64,000 nucleotides of DNA, from contig NC_088943.1 in assembly GCF_033473495.1 (NCBI RefSeq), positions 434,001 through 498,000 on the forward strand, given 5' to 3'. Under the pieces are notes generated by a model. That model worked only from the letters and a program-made list of their open reading frames with translations, had not been told where the DNA came from and ran no database searches. The translations under genes were made by a program, and so were the position numbers. The stretch comes from Cercospora beticola (Eukaryota; Ascomycota; Dothideomycetes; Mycosphaerellales; Mycosphaerellaceae). This document shows positions 21,422-37,301 of the stretch, piece by piece. Position 1 is the first letter of the stretch. Each line of letters starts with the position of its first letter.

Positions 21422-23475
21422 ATGGCTTTTTGCCACACTTTGTGGTCTGCAGTGCTCCTCTACTTTGCATTCTTCCATATTTCGAGCGCTGTCGCAGATC
21501 CTGCAAGAGAGAATTTCGACTTCGTCATAGTTGGCGGAGGAACAGCTGGACTTGTCGTGGCGAGTCGCCTTGCAGAGCATCGTAATTTTTCTGTGCTAGT
21601 GATCGAGTACGGCACCCACGAAAAGGACTCATCGATGTCAACACCAGGCCTTTTCAACAAGATCCCGAGTTCGCGATATATCAATGTAACTTCCGTCCCT
21701 CAGCAACATCTACAAGGACAGACGTATCCCGTCGTTGTGGGAGGCACTCTCGGCGGTATGATCCCTACCAAGATCGTGAACCGCGAACTTCTTCACTCAC
21801 ACCTCGTAGGAGGGAGCTCCGTCAATCGTCTCTTCTTCTCGAGAGGAAGTCAGTCTGATTATGATGCCTGGGAAAGCTTGGGTAATAAGAACTGGTCGTG
21901 GCACGCTCTCGAACCGCAAGTCTCACCTCCATTGGTCTACTTAGCACAGATCTCATGTCCCTGTGTTTCTCCACTGACCTTGATGCGCAGTTACTTCTTG
22001 AAGAGCACCAACTTCACTCCCCCATATGAGAGGGCTAGGGATATCTGGAATTTCACCTGGGACGAACGGGCTTGGGGCAATGCCGGTCCGATACATGTCA
22101 CTTTCCCGCCTTTTCAATGGGAAACATTCTCGAGCTTCAGAAATGCCTTTGCTGAAGTGACAGGAATCGTGAATGGTGCTCCGATTCCACATCCCATTGA
22201 CGGTAATACTGGTTCGGCGGTCGGAGCACTTTGGGTCCCGGCCAGTCAGGACGGCGAAGAGCAGACTCGTAGTTCTGTCGTGACTGGTTACTACGAGGTG
22301 GCTCGCCGTGCATCTAATTTCAAGCTGATGCTCGACACCAAGGTGACAAGGGTCGTGTTTGAGGATAAAGTAGCCGTCGGTGTGGAAGTCTCGGATCGCC
22401 AGACAAAACGCATGACAATGATCAACGCCAGGAAGGAGATCACCCTCGCAGCGGGAGCGATTAACACTCCGAATATCTTGCAAAGGTCAGGCGTTGGGTT
22501 GAAAAGTATGCTGGAAGAGGCGAAGGTGGGTGTGGGAAATCAGTGCAACAATCCAGAGGACAACTAACATATGAGCAGATCACAGTAGTCCATGAGCTAC
22601 CCGGTGTGGGTATGAACTTCCAGGACACGCCCACAATGGTGTCCGTCTACGACCTGACCAGAGAAACCACGCTACAGAGACTCTGGACGGATATGGGAAA
22701 GAACGCAACGGCTCGCATTCGCAAGCAGTTTGAGCACGAGTATTCCGTCAGCCGTTCTGGGCCTTTGACCATGGCTCAAGCTAGCTTTGCGGCTTTTCTG
22801 GCACTTCCACACGTCACAGCCCGATGGAATGCCACAGTGATGAGCATACAAGCGCAAGACCCGTTCGCAAATTTGCCCTCGCTCTACGCCCCAAGCGTGA
22901 GAGAGGGATATCAGCACCAGCGCAAGATCATTCTTGACCATCTGAAGAGCACCGTAAGCGCAGCTTTTGAATTTCCGGTCAACGGTCGAACGGATCCCTT
23001 CCAAGGACTTCTGCTGAAACCTCTGTCCCGGGGAACTGTGACGCTGAACACCTCAGATCCCGATTTGGGGCCATTGGTGGACTACAGAGCGCTCGCCGAT
23101 CCAGGCGATAGAATGCTCATCGCTCACATGATGGATTTTACCAGGGCTCTGATGAGTACTGCAACGCTGCAACATGAGCTCCGCCCAGTAGCAGTACCAG
23201 AACCATCAGAAGACAGCGATTCGATGATCGACACCGCAATCAGGGAGCGAACGCTCTCACCATCCTGCTCTCATCAGTGTGGGACCTGTGCAATGCTCCC
23301 ATTGCATTTGGGTGGCGTGGTCGACGATCAGCTCATGGTGTACGGCGTCAGCGGACTAAGCATCGTCGATTCGAGTATCTTGCCTATGCTTCCTGGTGCA
23401 AGGCTGGGGAGCACAGTGTTTGCGGTTGCCGAGAAAGCTGCGGACATCATTTTGCTGAGGCATCGGACTGGGTAG
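21422..23475 (+). CDS. Secreted GMC oxidoreductase (FAD), altered active site
   Basis: Three exons, 21422-21915, 21991-22525 and 22579-23475, give 641 aa. A signal peptide (ending ISSAVA) is followed by FVIVGGGTAGLVVASRLAE, the FAD-binding start, and by VGGSSVNRLFFSRGS, the second GMC signature. The first intron begins with GC (GCAAGT...CAG); only this junction restores the conserved EPYFLKSTNF reading. The second is GTGGGT...CAG with a CTAAC branch. Near the C-terminus, SHQCGTCAM keeps the first catalytic His (codon 23272). The second catalytic His/Asn, expected in a GHLxST- or AHLQ-type block, is Arg (PGARLGST, codon 23401). Classical alcohol oxidation may therefore be altered. It is placed just after the RiPP precursor in the same direction; a tailoring role is inferred. 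Confidence 0.9.
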
Positions 23476-24572
23476 AGACGTGGAAAGGGTTCGTTGGGAT
23501 TCAATCCATGCCACCCATTCTAGCTTCAGCCCCCAGCGGCCCGGCACAGGCTCTTCTTCTCTTGCACGCATCGAACGACTGATGGAAGCTGATCACATCG
23601 GCGGCTGAACGAACCTAGAATGCACCATGCATGTATTTGAGTCTGCGGGGATCGCTAGATGCTGCGGCATGATGATCATCACGACGACCTGAAGTCTGAT
23701 CAAGCATGCGGCTCGCATAGCGGCACATCATCGCATGACGGACTCGTAGCTCGAAAAGTACAAATCGTAAAGCTGGGAACCCTAAGGCCTTGTCCTCGAT
23801 CTTCTGGGATGCTAAGCGCGGACTAGCTTGCAGATCAGTACTGTAGTGACCACACCTAGGATAACAATCCCTCCACTAGGCATGTATGAAAGGGCACGGG
23901 CCTGGCAGAGCATAGTGGGTCAGTCGAAGTCCTTCATTAGGTTCAGACAAAGCCCGAGCGTTAAGGATGCCACACAATAGTTGCATCGTATCTTCTCGGA
24001 TTGTGTCGTTCTGGGCGCATTACGCATGTCGTCCGATCGCAACAGCTCTGGTTTCGTGCCGGGAAGACGTACTCAGTCAAGGAGAGATCCCCTGGCGCGT
24101 ATCCAGATTGCTATTCGCTGTTGACCTGTAAAGACGTGCGTTGGACGGCAGCACGTATTCCTGACTGAAACTTACAAGGGATCGATGACGGCCGACACAC
24201 AGCAAACCCTTTGCGAGCATTTGATGCTGGTTTGAAGCGACGTAGAGCCATTATTTGAGGCAATTAAACGTCAATGGCAGACATGGACTATTGAGCTAGG
24301 ATCCCCTGGTACTGTGTCAGCCTCGTGGCATCCTGGAAGACCGCGGCAAGCGTGTGCCTCGAAAGTCTCAAAGACATATGATGAGATACGATAAAGCAGC
24401 AGATGCGGGAAAAACCGGCCGAACGAAGCGTGTAATAGCGGCCTGAGTAAGAGGTCACGAGGTTGACTGGCAATGAGACGACGTCGGAAGTTGTTTTTAG
24501 TACTATGCAGAAAGTTTCGTGTCGCATGCATTCTCTCCAACGCTATTCAGAGTGAAGACCACCCATCCCCAG
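23476..24572. other. Intergenic, about 1.1 kb
   Basis: No gene seen on either strand. It ends at the fold-back element. Confidence 0.5.
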
Positions 24573-24771
24573 TATTCTATAGTCCGAAAGTGTCGGGCCA
24601 ACTTTAAACCCCATTTTTCGCACAATTTAGCGACAGCCTCTAATGAAAATTAATTGTGCAGGGGTCACATTAATTTTCATTAGGGTTACATTAATTTTCA
24701 TTAGAGGCCGTCGCTAAATTGTGCGAAAAATGGGGTTTAAAGTTGGCCCGACACTTTCGGACTATAGAATA
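24573..24771. mobile_element. Fold-back MITE-like element with 82-bp inverted arms
   Basis: Two 82-bp arms (24573-24654 and 24690-24771) are inverted complements with a single mismatch (gacAgcc against gacGgcc), separated by a 35-bp spacer. A TAATGAAAATTAAT block occurs once in the left arm and, inverted, twice near the right. Both outer ends carry TA, which fits a Tc1/mariner-type TA target duplication. There is no coding capacity, so this is a non-autonomous element moved in trans, or a very long hairpin. Confidence 0.85.
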
Positions 24772-25299
24772 ACATCCCTTGCCGCACTCGAATGCCACTC
24801 TGGGATATCTCCTCCACGGCTGCGCCATGGGGTCATCGGCAGAACCTGTCTACAACACGTGTTTGTATGCCAGTCGGTGAGCAGATATCTGATCAGGAAT
24901 CGTCAAGTGGCGTGAGTACATCAGAAGAACGAGTGACCCACTTCTTGCGATGGGCCAACCGCGTTGTCAACGAAGGATATCGCCTCGCCCCACTCGACTG
25001 TGCGGTGGAGATATTGTCGAATGATCAAGCATGGTGTGCACAAAGAACCTTTTTGCAAAATCAAGTGATCGTGGCCATCGCGAGGAAATGCCACGCCTTC
25101 TGCCTGCTCCACAAGCAAGCATGCCAGTTGGAGCTCAAGCATCGATGCTCAATATGGATAGGGAGAAGAGGACGCTAGTTCACGACCTGCGTGGAGGTGG
25201 CCACTGGAGTACAAGTCCTCGCTCGTTCTTGGTGATCAAGCCAGCGGAGACATCATCTCTCGCACTGCATATGCGGATTGCTCGTCCAGACGATCCAAT
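24772..25299. other. Intergenic, upstream of the dioxygenase gene
   Basis: No supported coding exon; ORFs here have no recognisable family. Confidence 0.45.
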
Positions 25300-26399
25300 A
25301 TGGGTGGCCGCATTGGATTGCAAGGAACGGTCAGTACCACGGGGTCACCGGACTTCGTCACGAGGGGTACGGTCTGTGCGACACTCTCCGTACTGATTGC
25401 TCTCGTCTTCTTGACCACCGACATGTCGTCACCGAACCCCTTGAAGCAGCAGGTCGAGGACGTGCATGAATGGTTCCGAGCGGGAGCTACAACGTCTGGA
25501 GTGAACATCATGCAAACCTCGACCGAGAGTTCGCCGTCTCTGGCTGACCACTACACCGACGGCTGCCCCGAGCATCGTCCCCAAAGCCGACTCATCTCGA
25601 TGGACCCGCTGATGATCTACGTTGAACAACTACTCACGCGGGACGAGGCTGCCCACGTACTGCGCATGGCAGAACCCCACTACAAGCCATCAGCAGTCGT
25701 ACAGCCTGACGGCAAAAAGTACGACAGCGACTTCCGGAAATCCGTCTCGGCGAGAATCCCCTACGACCCGGTTGTGGCATGTATCCGCAAACGCGTTGCC
25801 GACTTTCAAGCTTTCACGCCCGTGGAGAATGTGGAAGAAATCTTCGTCGTCAAGTACGGCATGGAGGACCACATCCAACACCATTTGGATTGGCATGAAG
25901 CATTGATCAACCCTCGAGTGACGACATTCTTCGTGTACGTGGCATGCGATGATGGTATGGGAGGACAGTGTCAGGGAGGCGAGGTACGTTCCCCTAGTGT
26001 GACTACAGGTGGTCGAAGTGATTTGCTCCATCGATCCGATGCTGACCCGCGCCCCAGACCAACTTTCCCAACTGGCCCGGAGAGACGGCTTCGGAATGGT
26101 GTGAGCGCGGATTGGTGAACTGCGAAGCGCGATTCCCAGGGATCAGTTTCCGTCCGATCGTGGGCAACGCAGTCTTTTGGAACAATTATCACTCCAATGG
26201 TACCGGCATTGAGACGACCTTGCACGCTGGTCTGCCGGTGACGAAGGGCACCAAGGCGGGTTTGAATGTCTGGACCAGAAAACACAAAGCCTCGAACACG
26301 GATGTGCTCAAAGTACATGACAGAAGTCAACTATCGGACAAGGACAGAGCTTCGTGTGACGCGGAGTCGCAGACTGGCCCCTGTTATGTCAGAGTCTGA
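25300..26399 (+). CDS. Prolyl 4-hydroxylase-like 2OG-Fe(II) dioxygenase
   Basis: Two exons, 25300-25983 and 26058-26399 (GTACGT...CCCAG intron with a GCTGAC branch), give 341 aa. A single N-terminal membrane span (VCATLSVLIALVFL) makes it a type II secretory-pathway enzyme. The catalytic domain has the iron ligands H195 and D197 (HHLDW) and distal H284 (TLHAG), and the 2-oxoglutarate-binding K294 (GTKAGLNVW), all expected for the P4H alpha family. It hydroxylates proline or another residue in the secretory route. The two core repeats of the nearby precursor each contain three prolines, so core hydroxylation is plausible but inferred. Housekeeping protein modification is the alternative. Confidence 0.88.
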
Positions 26400-27186
26400 G
26401 AGTGCAGCAGAAGGGAAGCTCCACACAAAACTTAAATTGCGTGCGTTCCTCCACGGAAAGAATTGGAAACGAAAGATGGGATGGTAAATCGCGGCATCAG
26501 ACTGTAATTCTGCTATGGGTAGTGACAATGCAACAGCTGCCGTTACTATAGATTGCGAGCATGCATTAGTTTACAGACGTTTTCTCAACCACTCACCACA
26601 CCGAGATCAAATCTTCGAGCCGATATGAATCTCCTCCAAATCTCTTTCCGTTTTGCTTTCGAAACCAAAAAGCTGGACTAAATAGATCGTCGGAAGATTA
26701 ACGGAAAGCGAGAAAGTTGGCCGAGCAGAAGAGGGAGGACAAGAAGAAGAAGGAGCAAAGGGAATAGAGCAGAGATATAATATACTGGAATCGTTTCATT
26801 ATAGAGACAAGCAAAGATTGAATCTAACAAAAAATAAAACAGAATCCAAGGGCACAGGAAAAAGAGAGAGCCAAAAAAAAAAGGGATCCCGGAAGTGTGG
26901 ATTTCATCTGCTCCACATAATGTGATTGCTTTTGATGCACACCGGCGGCGGGTTCGAGGTTTGGATAACATAGTCTCTTCCATTCATTGGCGATCAGAGG
27001 GGTGGTTCATTTACGTGGGAAACCACGAGAGAAGACGGAGGAAGTAGCAGCCAGGCACGTGAACCTACGACACATGTAAGTCTCAAAAAGGAACTCTCTG
27101 CATTAGAACCATGTCTTCTTCCAACCAAGTATCCACCCCCGTCGCCTTTCAAGGCTGCTCACACGCGGAGAAACAAGCAGTGGACT
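26400..27186. other. Intergenic, A/G-rich
   Basis: Contains purine-rich stretches and short A runs (near 26870-26885). No gene seen. Shared 3' flank of two convergent genes. Confidence 0.5.
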
Positions 27187-28809
27187 CTACTCCCTCCACC
27201 TAAACCTCGGATGCTTCCAATCCAAATCCTCAATCTCCCTCCTCCCCATCCCCTCCAACTCCTGCTCCGGAACCTGATGCTCCCTCGCCCTCTTCCCATT
27301 ATCCCATCGAATCCAAAACCACAACGCAATACTCAAAATCAAAATCGTACTGCTCGTCGCCAAATTCAATCCGTTACCAATCGGGTAATTAGGTCCATCA
27401 AACGGCAAAAACGCCCACGTAGAAATCAGACCTCCGACATTACCCAACATGACGTTTGTGCCGATGGCGGAAGAGCGTGCGGTATCGGTGACGACGTTGG
27501 CGGAGACTTGAGCGTTGCAGAGAGAGCCGAAGGAGAAGGCGCCGATGGCGATGATGAAGATTGCGCCGTAGCGGACTTCGCCGTCGGTGGAGGCGAGGAA
27601 CATTATGTAGCCGATCATCATGAGGGGGGCGGAGCCGATGAAGTAGACGACGCGGCGGTCGGTTTTGCCGCTGAAGTAGGGGATGACGAGAGTGGCGACT
27701 GCACCGACGATGTATGGAGGTACGGTGCGGAGTTGCTGCTGCACGACGGTCTTGCCGGGGTAGATGGTTCGGACGATGGTAGGGGCGAAGAAGGCGAGGC
27801 CTTGGACGGTGATGTTGTCGAGGAGGAAGATGAGGGATGTGGCCAGGACGACGGGGTTGAAGATTCCAAGGAGAATCTTCTTGGTGTCGATCTTGTCGAG
27901 GACTTCCGTGCTGCCGACGCGTTCGGAGCGAATACGTGCCTCGGCGAGGGCCTTTTCCTCGGGAGTGAGCCATCGAGCAGTGGCAGGGCGGTCGGTGAGG
28001 GTGATGAACGCGATGAGAGAGATGCCGATGGTGATGACACCTTCGATGGCGAAGATCATGCGCCAGCTACGGAGAGTGCCAAAGCTGTCGAGTGTGAGAA
28101 TGGCTGACGCGAGGAGACCACCGAACGCTCCGGCGAGCGGAGCCATGACAATGTACAGCGCCAGACGAAAGGCGAGCTCGGTGCGGCGATACCATCGAGA
28201 GAGGTAGTACGCGATTCCGGGAAGCATGCCAGCTTCGAACAGGCCGAGTACGAAACGCACACCTGCGATCTGCGCCCTATCGTGTGTGAAAGCGCATGCC
28301 ACAGAGGCAGCGCCAAAGCCGAGCGAGATGGATGGGATGAACCATCCTGGGCCAAAGTACTTGCAGGCGAGATTGGAGGGAATTTCGAACACAATGTAGC
28401 TGATGTAGAAGGTGGTGAGGACGAAGTTGTAGTCGTAGCCCGTCAGACCGAGGTCCTTCTCCAAACCAGCCAGACGTGCATTGCCTGGTGCCGTGGTCAG
28501 CATGCATATTTCAGAGAAAGGATCGAGATGAGGTAGACTCACCGATATTCGCGCGATCGATGAAGCAAAAGAGGTAAAGCAAGGCCACGGTGGGCACAAT
28601 GCACAAATCGATCTTTCTGCGCAACCTCTTCTCGGCTGCGGGATCCAGAAGCACCTCGGGCGTGGTCTCGCTGCTGAAACAGTGTCAGAGTCAAGGTGTA
28701 ATCGCTGATCCACGGTCGAGTGAACTTACTGCCCTGACCCTACATCAGATCCATTGTGCTCTGCGACGCGACCCGTCTTCTCGTCCCCTCCGCTGGGGAT
28801 GGAAATCAT
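27187..28809 (-). CDS. MFS transporter, allantoate permease (Dal5-like) family
   Basis: Three exons, 28809-28730, 28673-28543 and 28484-27187, give 502 aa with 12 predicted membrane spans. The first span region PTVALLYLFCFIDRANIGNARLAG type (split by an intron after ANIG) and SRWYRRTELAFRLALY are typical of anion:cation symporters of the Dal5/Tna1 type, which import organic acids, vitamins or allantoate-like compounds at the plasma membrane. The substrate cannot be told from sequence. It lies next to the putative RiPP locus in opposite orientation. It might be unrelated, as efflux pumps for secondary metabolites normally come from other MFS branches. Confidence 0.9.
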
Positions 28810-31306
28810 CTTGTCGCGCTCTCCCCTTCCACAAGTCGCCCCTCGATGGATGGATAGTTATACGCGGTGCCTCTGATGGACTGCCATGCGCTGAGATGAG
28901 ACACGCGCAAACAGCTGGGGCAGTCAGAAATCTGGGGAAAGAAATCGGGGGTTCGGAGATTTGGGGAAGTAAGATGGAACCAGGACCAGGGAACGACGGA
29001 CCTCAAATACGCCAGACGAAACGAGTTGCCGTCGGCGGGAGTGAAGGGCGGTCCAGAAGGTGTCAGTTGGTCAGCAGTAGCAGAGTGAAGTCTTTTTCCG
29101 ACTCTTCGCTTGCTCGGGCCAATAGCCACTGCGCTCTGTATTGGGGCAAGCGCGGAGGGGTCAGGCTGGGCATCTGCTCTTGGCGGGCATCCACTCTGCC
29201 GTTTCAGTCGTCTTGATTCGCTTGGTTGTCGGTCGGAGCGATGCTTGGTCGCGGAACACGTGTGCATGGCAGCGCATGGCACCTCGGATCGGCAGTCCAG
29301 GCCAGAAACACGCGACTTCGGTGCCGGGAGGAATGCAGACTGCGAGTATCGTCGCCAGAGTACAAAGTACAGCAACCTCCCTACGCGCGTTGCGGATGCG
29401 TCTTCTTCCCCGGCATATCCCCGGACCTTCGCACGGCTGCGGAGAAGGCTTCATCAGAAATCTGGAGGCTCGAACTATTTCTGTCTCGCTGATCTTGGCA
29501 CTATACGACGCAAGGACATTCTCCTTCTTTGCTGTTTCTGGAAGACTGTGTCGCACATAGACCAGATACGGGCACATCGAACCAGGATCCACGTGTTGAT
29601 ATCTCGCCAAGCTCATGTCCAAGCGACGCGGCGGCATGGTTGAGTCACGGCAAGATTGCCGCAGGATCGGATCTATATTGCTACGTGTGACACTGCATTC
29701 CTGCTTCCGGTAACTCATATGTGTAGGGCAGAGCTTTCGCGAGCTCGAGAACGGCGGTCTGTCCAAACGCGCACGACGTGGTCACCGATTGAGAGCACAC
29801 CAGACATCAGTCCATAGTGGGCGAAGACTATATCTGGCCACACGGCGAGAAGTCAACGACCAAGCCCAAGAATAGCACACATTGAAGTGGAGAGGAATGT
29901 ATCGACACGGACATCTTTCGAAAATTCAAGAGCAGATCGGATTTTCGCAGTCGACCGAAGTCCGTAACATCCCAGGCAAGTCCTCGCGTCCCCGTGGCTG
30001 TCACAAGATATGTATAGTAGATACTTCTGAGCCTGGGAAACTCACACGGAGTGACTCTGACCCGCCAGCCGTAATATCTTCCATGCGTCAGAACATTTGA
30101 TAGCATTCAGATGATCCGAGGAGCGGAGAAACTGAAGCTGATGCTGCTCAATGACGACCAACCATCCTACCCCTTCGATCTTTTCTCCGCGCCAGAATGA
30201 GGATCAATCGCTCTCAAGTCTTCGTGAACAAGAACTAGCATTCAAGACAAGCCGTCCTGTCACTTCTCCTCACTCGGTATCTCAGCTCAATGCCTCGCCA
30301 TCCTCGACGAGAGACGTTCATCGCCGCGCATGGCCTGCTCCGTTTTTGACCATGATCGAAATACCATTGAGAACCACCATTGGCATTCTGTCTCCTCTCG
30401 CATCTACACGAGCCCATCCCGTGCATATCAACCCTACTTCCATCTAATCTGTCCCTTCTCTTCCTTTCCGCCCTCCACGTCCCCTCCATCTCACAATTTC
30501 CTCAAACCCCTCTATATCTCGCTCCTCACAAACAAACATCTCAAGACCAAACCAAACCACCCACCCTCTCCCAATCCTCTCCTCCTTTTCTCCTCCTCCT
30601 TCCTCCACCTTATCAACCACTTTTTCTTTCCCACAAATTCTCAAAATACTCCTTCTTCCCTAGCACGACCACACCAGCCAAGTCCCCCATCCATCCATCA
30701 TCATCAACCCTCCTTCGACGTCTCTCGTACTTACCATATCTGCCCCACAATGTCAATCCCTTTTCATCGAGATCCCAATTTTCCCAGCCGATTAGCTATC
30801 GACAAAGTTGAGCCAATTCATTAAGTAAGTACACTGGCAGACAAATCACTCAGAAGCTAAGGCTGCGTGAGACATTTCACTCCTCACATCTCGGAAACAT
30901 CGAAGCCCCGGAGAAGGAGGGGGCAGGTATATTTACTTTCCATTCTGTTCTCTTCAACAAAGCCATATACCACGTCACGGAGAGGAGAGATTTAGAAATG
31001 TGGCAAAGCAGTTGGAATGTGGGGACAGCATAGCCATTATCACAGCCCAAGCCGTAATCAGCCAAGGAGCCCGACAGTGTAGCGACCAAGCTGAAAGGTT
31101 TCATGCCTATTTGGGAGAGATGAGGGAGAAACAGTTTGAACAAATTGTCGTACTTTCATTTCATTTCACAAAGAGGATATCTTCTTTTATAATACTACCC
31201 ACCTCGCCAGTGCAAGTGGTAGCAGAGATGTCATTCCCGTCCTGTCACATCAACAACCTCTTTCATTCATCGTGAATCATCGTCCAATCTAAATCGATCG
31301 CATCGT
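28810..31306. other. Long intergenic stretch with pyrimidine-rich leader and micro-ORF
   Basis: About 2.5 kb without a gene I can support. Around 30440-30720 the plus strand is strongly C/T-rich, like fungal 5' leaders. It is followed by a 24-codon ORF (30750-30824, MSIPFHRDP...) whose stop directly precedes a consensus GTAAGT donor. This could be a spliced non-coding RNA or an upstream leader. Confidence 0.3.
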
Positions 31307-31428
31307 TTACTTCCCTGCAACAAGAAACTGGTCAGCACCAATCCTCGACATGCCATGATGGAATCAAGCACACGCGTGAAGAAGAACGCCCCCATCATAC
31401 CTTGATCGGGAACAGTGGCAGATGCATA

Positions 31429-35327
<3,899 letters not shown>

Positions 35328-35766
35328 CTACGCCGAACAATCCGCATACTTGACCACATTCCCCAACTCTTCACTTCCCGTCTTGTGAGGCGTGCAACCG
35401 TTGCCTTGCACCTTGCACCGCCCGATATCCGTGGACTGACAGCATCCTTCTCGTCAGCATCATGTCTCCTCTCATGCGATGCGAGGATGTCCAACCGCTA
35501 TCCTGCAACTGACGACAGAATGAAAGAACGACTCACAGCCTGATGTCTACAAGGATAGATGTCGTTCAAATTTCCATTTTGCACGCAGTCGCCGAATTGA
35601 TTGACGGCCGTCCCGCCGTATGATTTCGGAAGGATGCAGGTCTGCAAGTACTGTAAGTTGTAACGCACCAGACGATGCGACCCTTGACGTGTGCTCCACT
35701 TACCCAAGCCGCTTGGACACCACCGGCAGCGGCTGCGAGGACGATGGCATAGAGACCGGACTTCAT
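35328..35766 (-). CDS. Small secreted six-cysteine protein, three exons (91 aa)
   Basis: Assembled by hand from exons 35766-35704, 35641-35537 and 35435-35328. All junctions are phase 0 and use GTAAGT/TTGCAG and GTGAGT/GTCAG, the second with a CTGAC branch site. A signal peptide (MKSGLYAIVLAAAAGGVQA) leads into a mature domain with six cysteines (TC, DC, PC, RC, GC, DC), enough for three disulfides, with blocks such as KSYGGTAVNQFGDCVQNG. I do not recognise a family. Size, signal peptide and even cysteine number fit a candidate effector or antimicrobial protein. Each exon is too short to stand out alone, so it may be missed by automatic annotation. Confidence 0.68.
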
Positions 35767-36348
35767 TGTTGCTTTGTGTTTTTGACGAAAGAATCTTGAA
35801 ACGATTAAACTTCGCAGGACGCAACGACGAAGCTGAAGATGCACGACTCGGGTTCTTATCTTTTTACGAGACGTTCCAGATCGCACAACTAGTCTGATCA
35901 CACAACTAGTCTGCTGGCACTTCTTCTGCATCCGCCTACACCGCGGCAGCCACGAACCTATCCGGTTCGAGCAAGGAGGCAGACACTTACGAGCTCCTGT
36001 GACCTAGTCAATGACCGGTTGTACAATTTTGCTGTGGTCTTGACCTGCTCGCGCACATAGCGCTGACCGGCCGTCTTGGCAAGTCAGGAAATACTGACTC
36101 TCCGAGACTGCGATGGCCTTGTGCGGCCACATTCCGAGCGATTCTTGATAAGTTGCGTGGTGCGTTCTGATGCAACGACTTCCTTCTAGCTTGTCTCTCG
36201 GCCAATCCTCACCAGTCTGCATGCAGAACAGCTTCGATGAGGCCTGGTGCTTTAGAAGCCAAGGAGCGAACGAATGAGCACGGGCTGGGGCACGACAGCC
36301 TACGACCATTGGCCTTAGCTCGAGGGTCTGGTTGATGCCGAAACGGGC
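35767..36348. other. Intergenic, up to the LINE insertion site
   Basis: Contains a short tandem duplication near 35880-35910 (cacaactagtctg twice). No gene seen. Confidence 0.4.
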
Positions 36349-36362
36349 AATATGCTATTGCT
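36349..36362 (+). repeat. Left target-site duplication of the LINE
   Basis: AATATGCTATTGCT, identical to 37302-37315. Confidence 0.85.
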
Positions 36363-37301
36363 CAGCCCTCCAGAAGGAGACAGAGATTCCACCAATGCAC
36401 CTATATACCCAGGAACTAACAAGGAACCATGCGGGAAAAGCAGTTGGCAAACCCGCTACAAAGTACATTCAAGACCGGTGCAAACAGGTCCAAGAGGAGT
36501 GTAGGAGGAAGAAGAAGGGTACAGCCCAGGCACAGACCCTATGGACAAGACAGGCAGCTATCGTAGCAATGATAAATAGCCAGGAGAGGAAGAGTACCAA
36601 ACGGGGAGAGTACATGCCGAAGGCATGGTGGCTCCATCGGGAATGGAACAAACGATGGAAGGCCCAAGTCGCGAAAAGACAGGCGGCCCAACAGGGCCAG
36701 GAACTACCAGCGACATGGAAGGATACCGAGAAAGGCAGGACACTCCATAAAGGATGGACAAGGAAACAAAGTACAATGGCGACCCTCATCCGGACGGAAC
36801 ATATTGGGTTCAATGCTTACCTTGCGAGGAGAAGGGTCCCAGGGAGGACACCCGAGTGCCCATGCGGCTACAGAGCCCAAACACCGAAGCACGTCCTGTT
36901 GTTCTGCCCGGCGTGGCAGGAATCAAGAGAACGGCTTATTGAGGCCGCGGGATCGTCGTGGCAAGAGATGACCCAGACAAGAAGAGGGTTATGTGCGACA
37001 ACAAAGTGGATGATCCGGGAAGGTTTGCTGGAACAGTTCTCTCTCGCGAGAGAGGCACTAGAGAGAGAGGAGGAAGGGAACTAGGTGCCTGGTGAGAGGA
37101 AGGAGCCATAGAGATCCTCTCTATGTCCAAATGCCGAACAGACGCTAGGGGTGGGGATGGAATCCCACAAGACACAAGGGAGGTGAGGGGTTTTATGCCG
37201 GAGGCTATAGGCCGAGGGCTTTTACCCTCGGCGAACATCGTAGAGATAGCTGCTTGTCCCGTAGTTGGAATAGTACAGCAATATAAGAATTTTATTATTA
37301 T
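36363..37301 (+). mobile_element. 5'-truncated non-LTR retrotransposon (Tad-like LINE)
   Basis: The 939-bp insert is framed by a perfect 14-bp direct repeat, the mark of target-primed reverse transcription. Its only ORF (to 37084, open from the 5' break) encodes the C-terminal end of a LINE polyprotein: an RTEHIGFNAYLARRRVPG block, then CPCGYRAQTPKHVLLFCP (C-x-C-H-C zinc knuckle). A 3' UTR of about 215 bp follows, ending in an AT-rich tail (ATTTTATTATTAT). The reverse transcriptase and endonuclease are missing, so the copy is dead on arrival. A perfect target duplication suggests a fairly recent event. No gene is visibly broken by it. Confidence 0.9.

Noticed and set aside
27211..28107. 298-codon plus-strand ORF rich in Gly, Asp and Glu
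   Set aside because: Antisense to the MFS carrier's membrane spans; the odd composition reflects complementary hydrophobic codons.
27187..28809. MFS carrier as the exporter of the RiPP product
   Set aside because: It belongs to an uptake-type Dal5/Tna1-like branch; adjacency alone is not enough to include it in the cluster.
30330..30824. 164-codon plus-strand ORF
   Set aside because: Translation of a C/T-rich leader into low-complexity Ser/Pro/Leu; no protein-like features.
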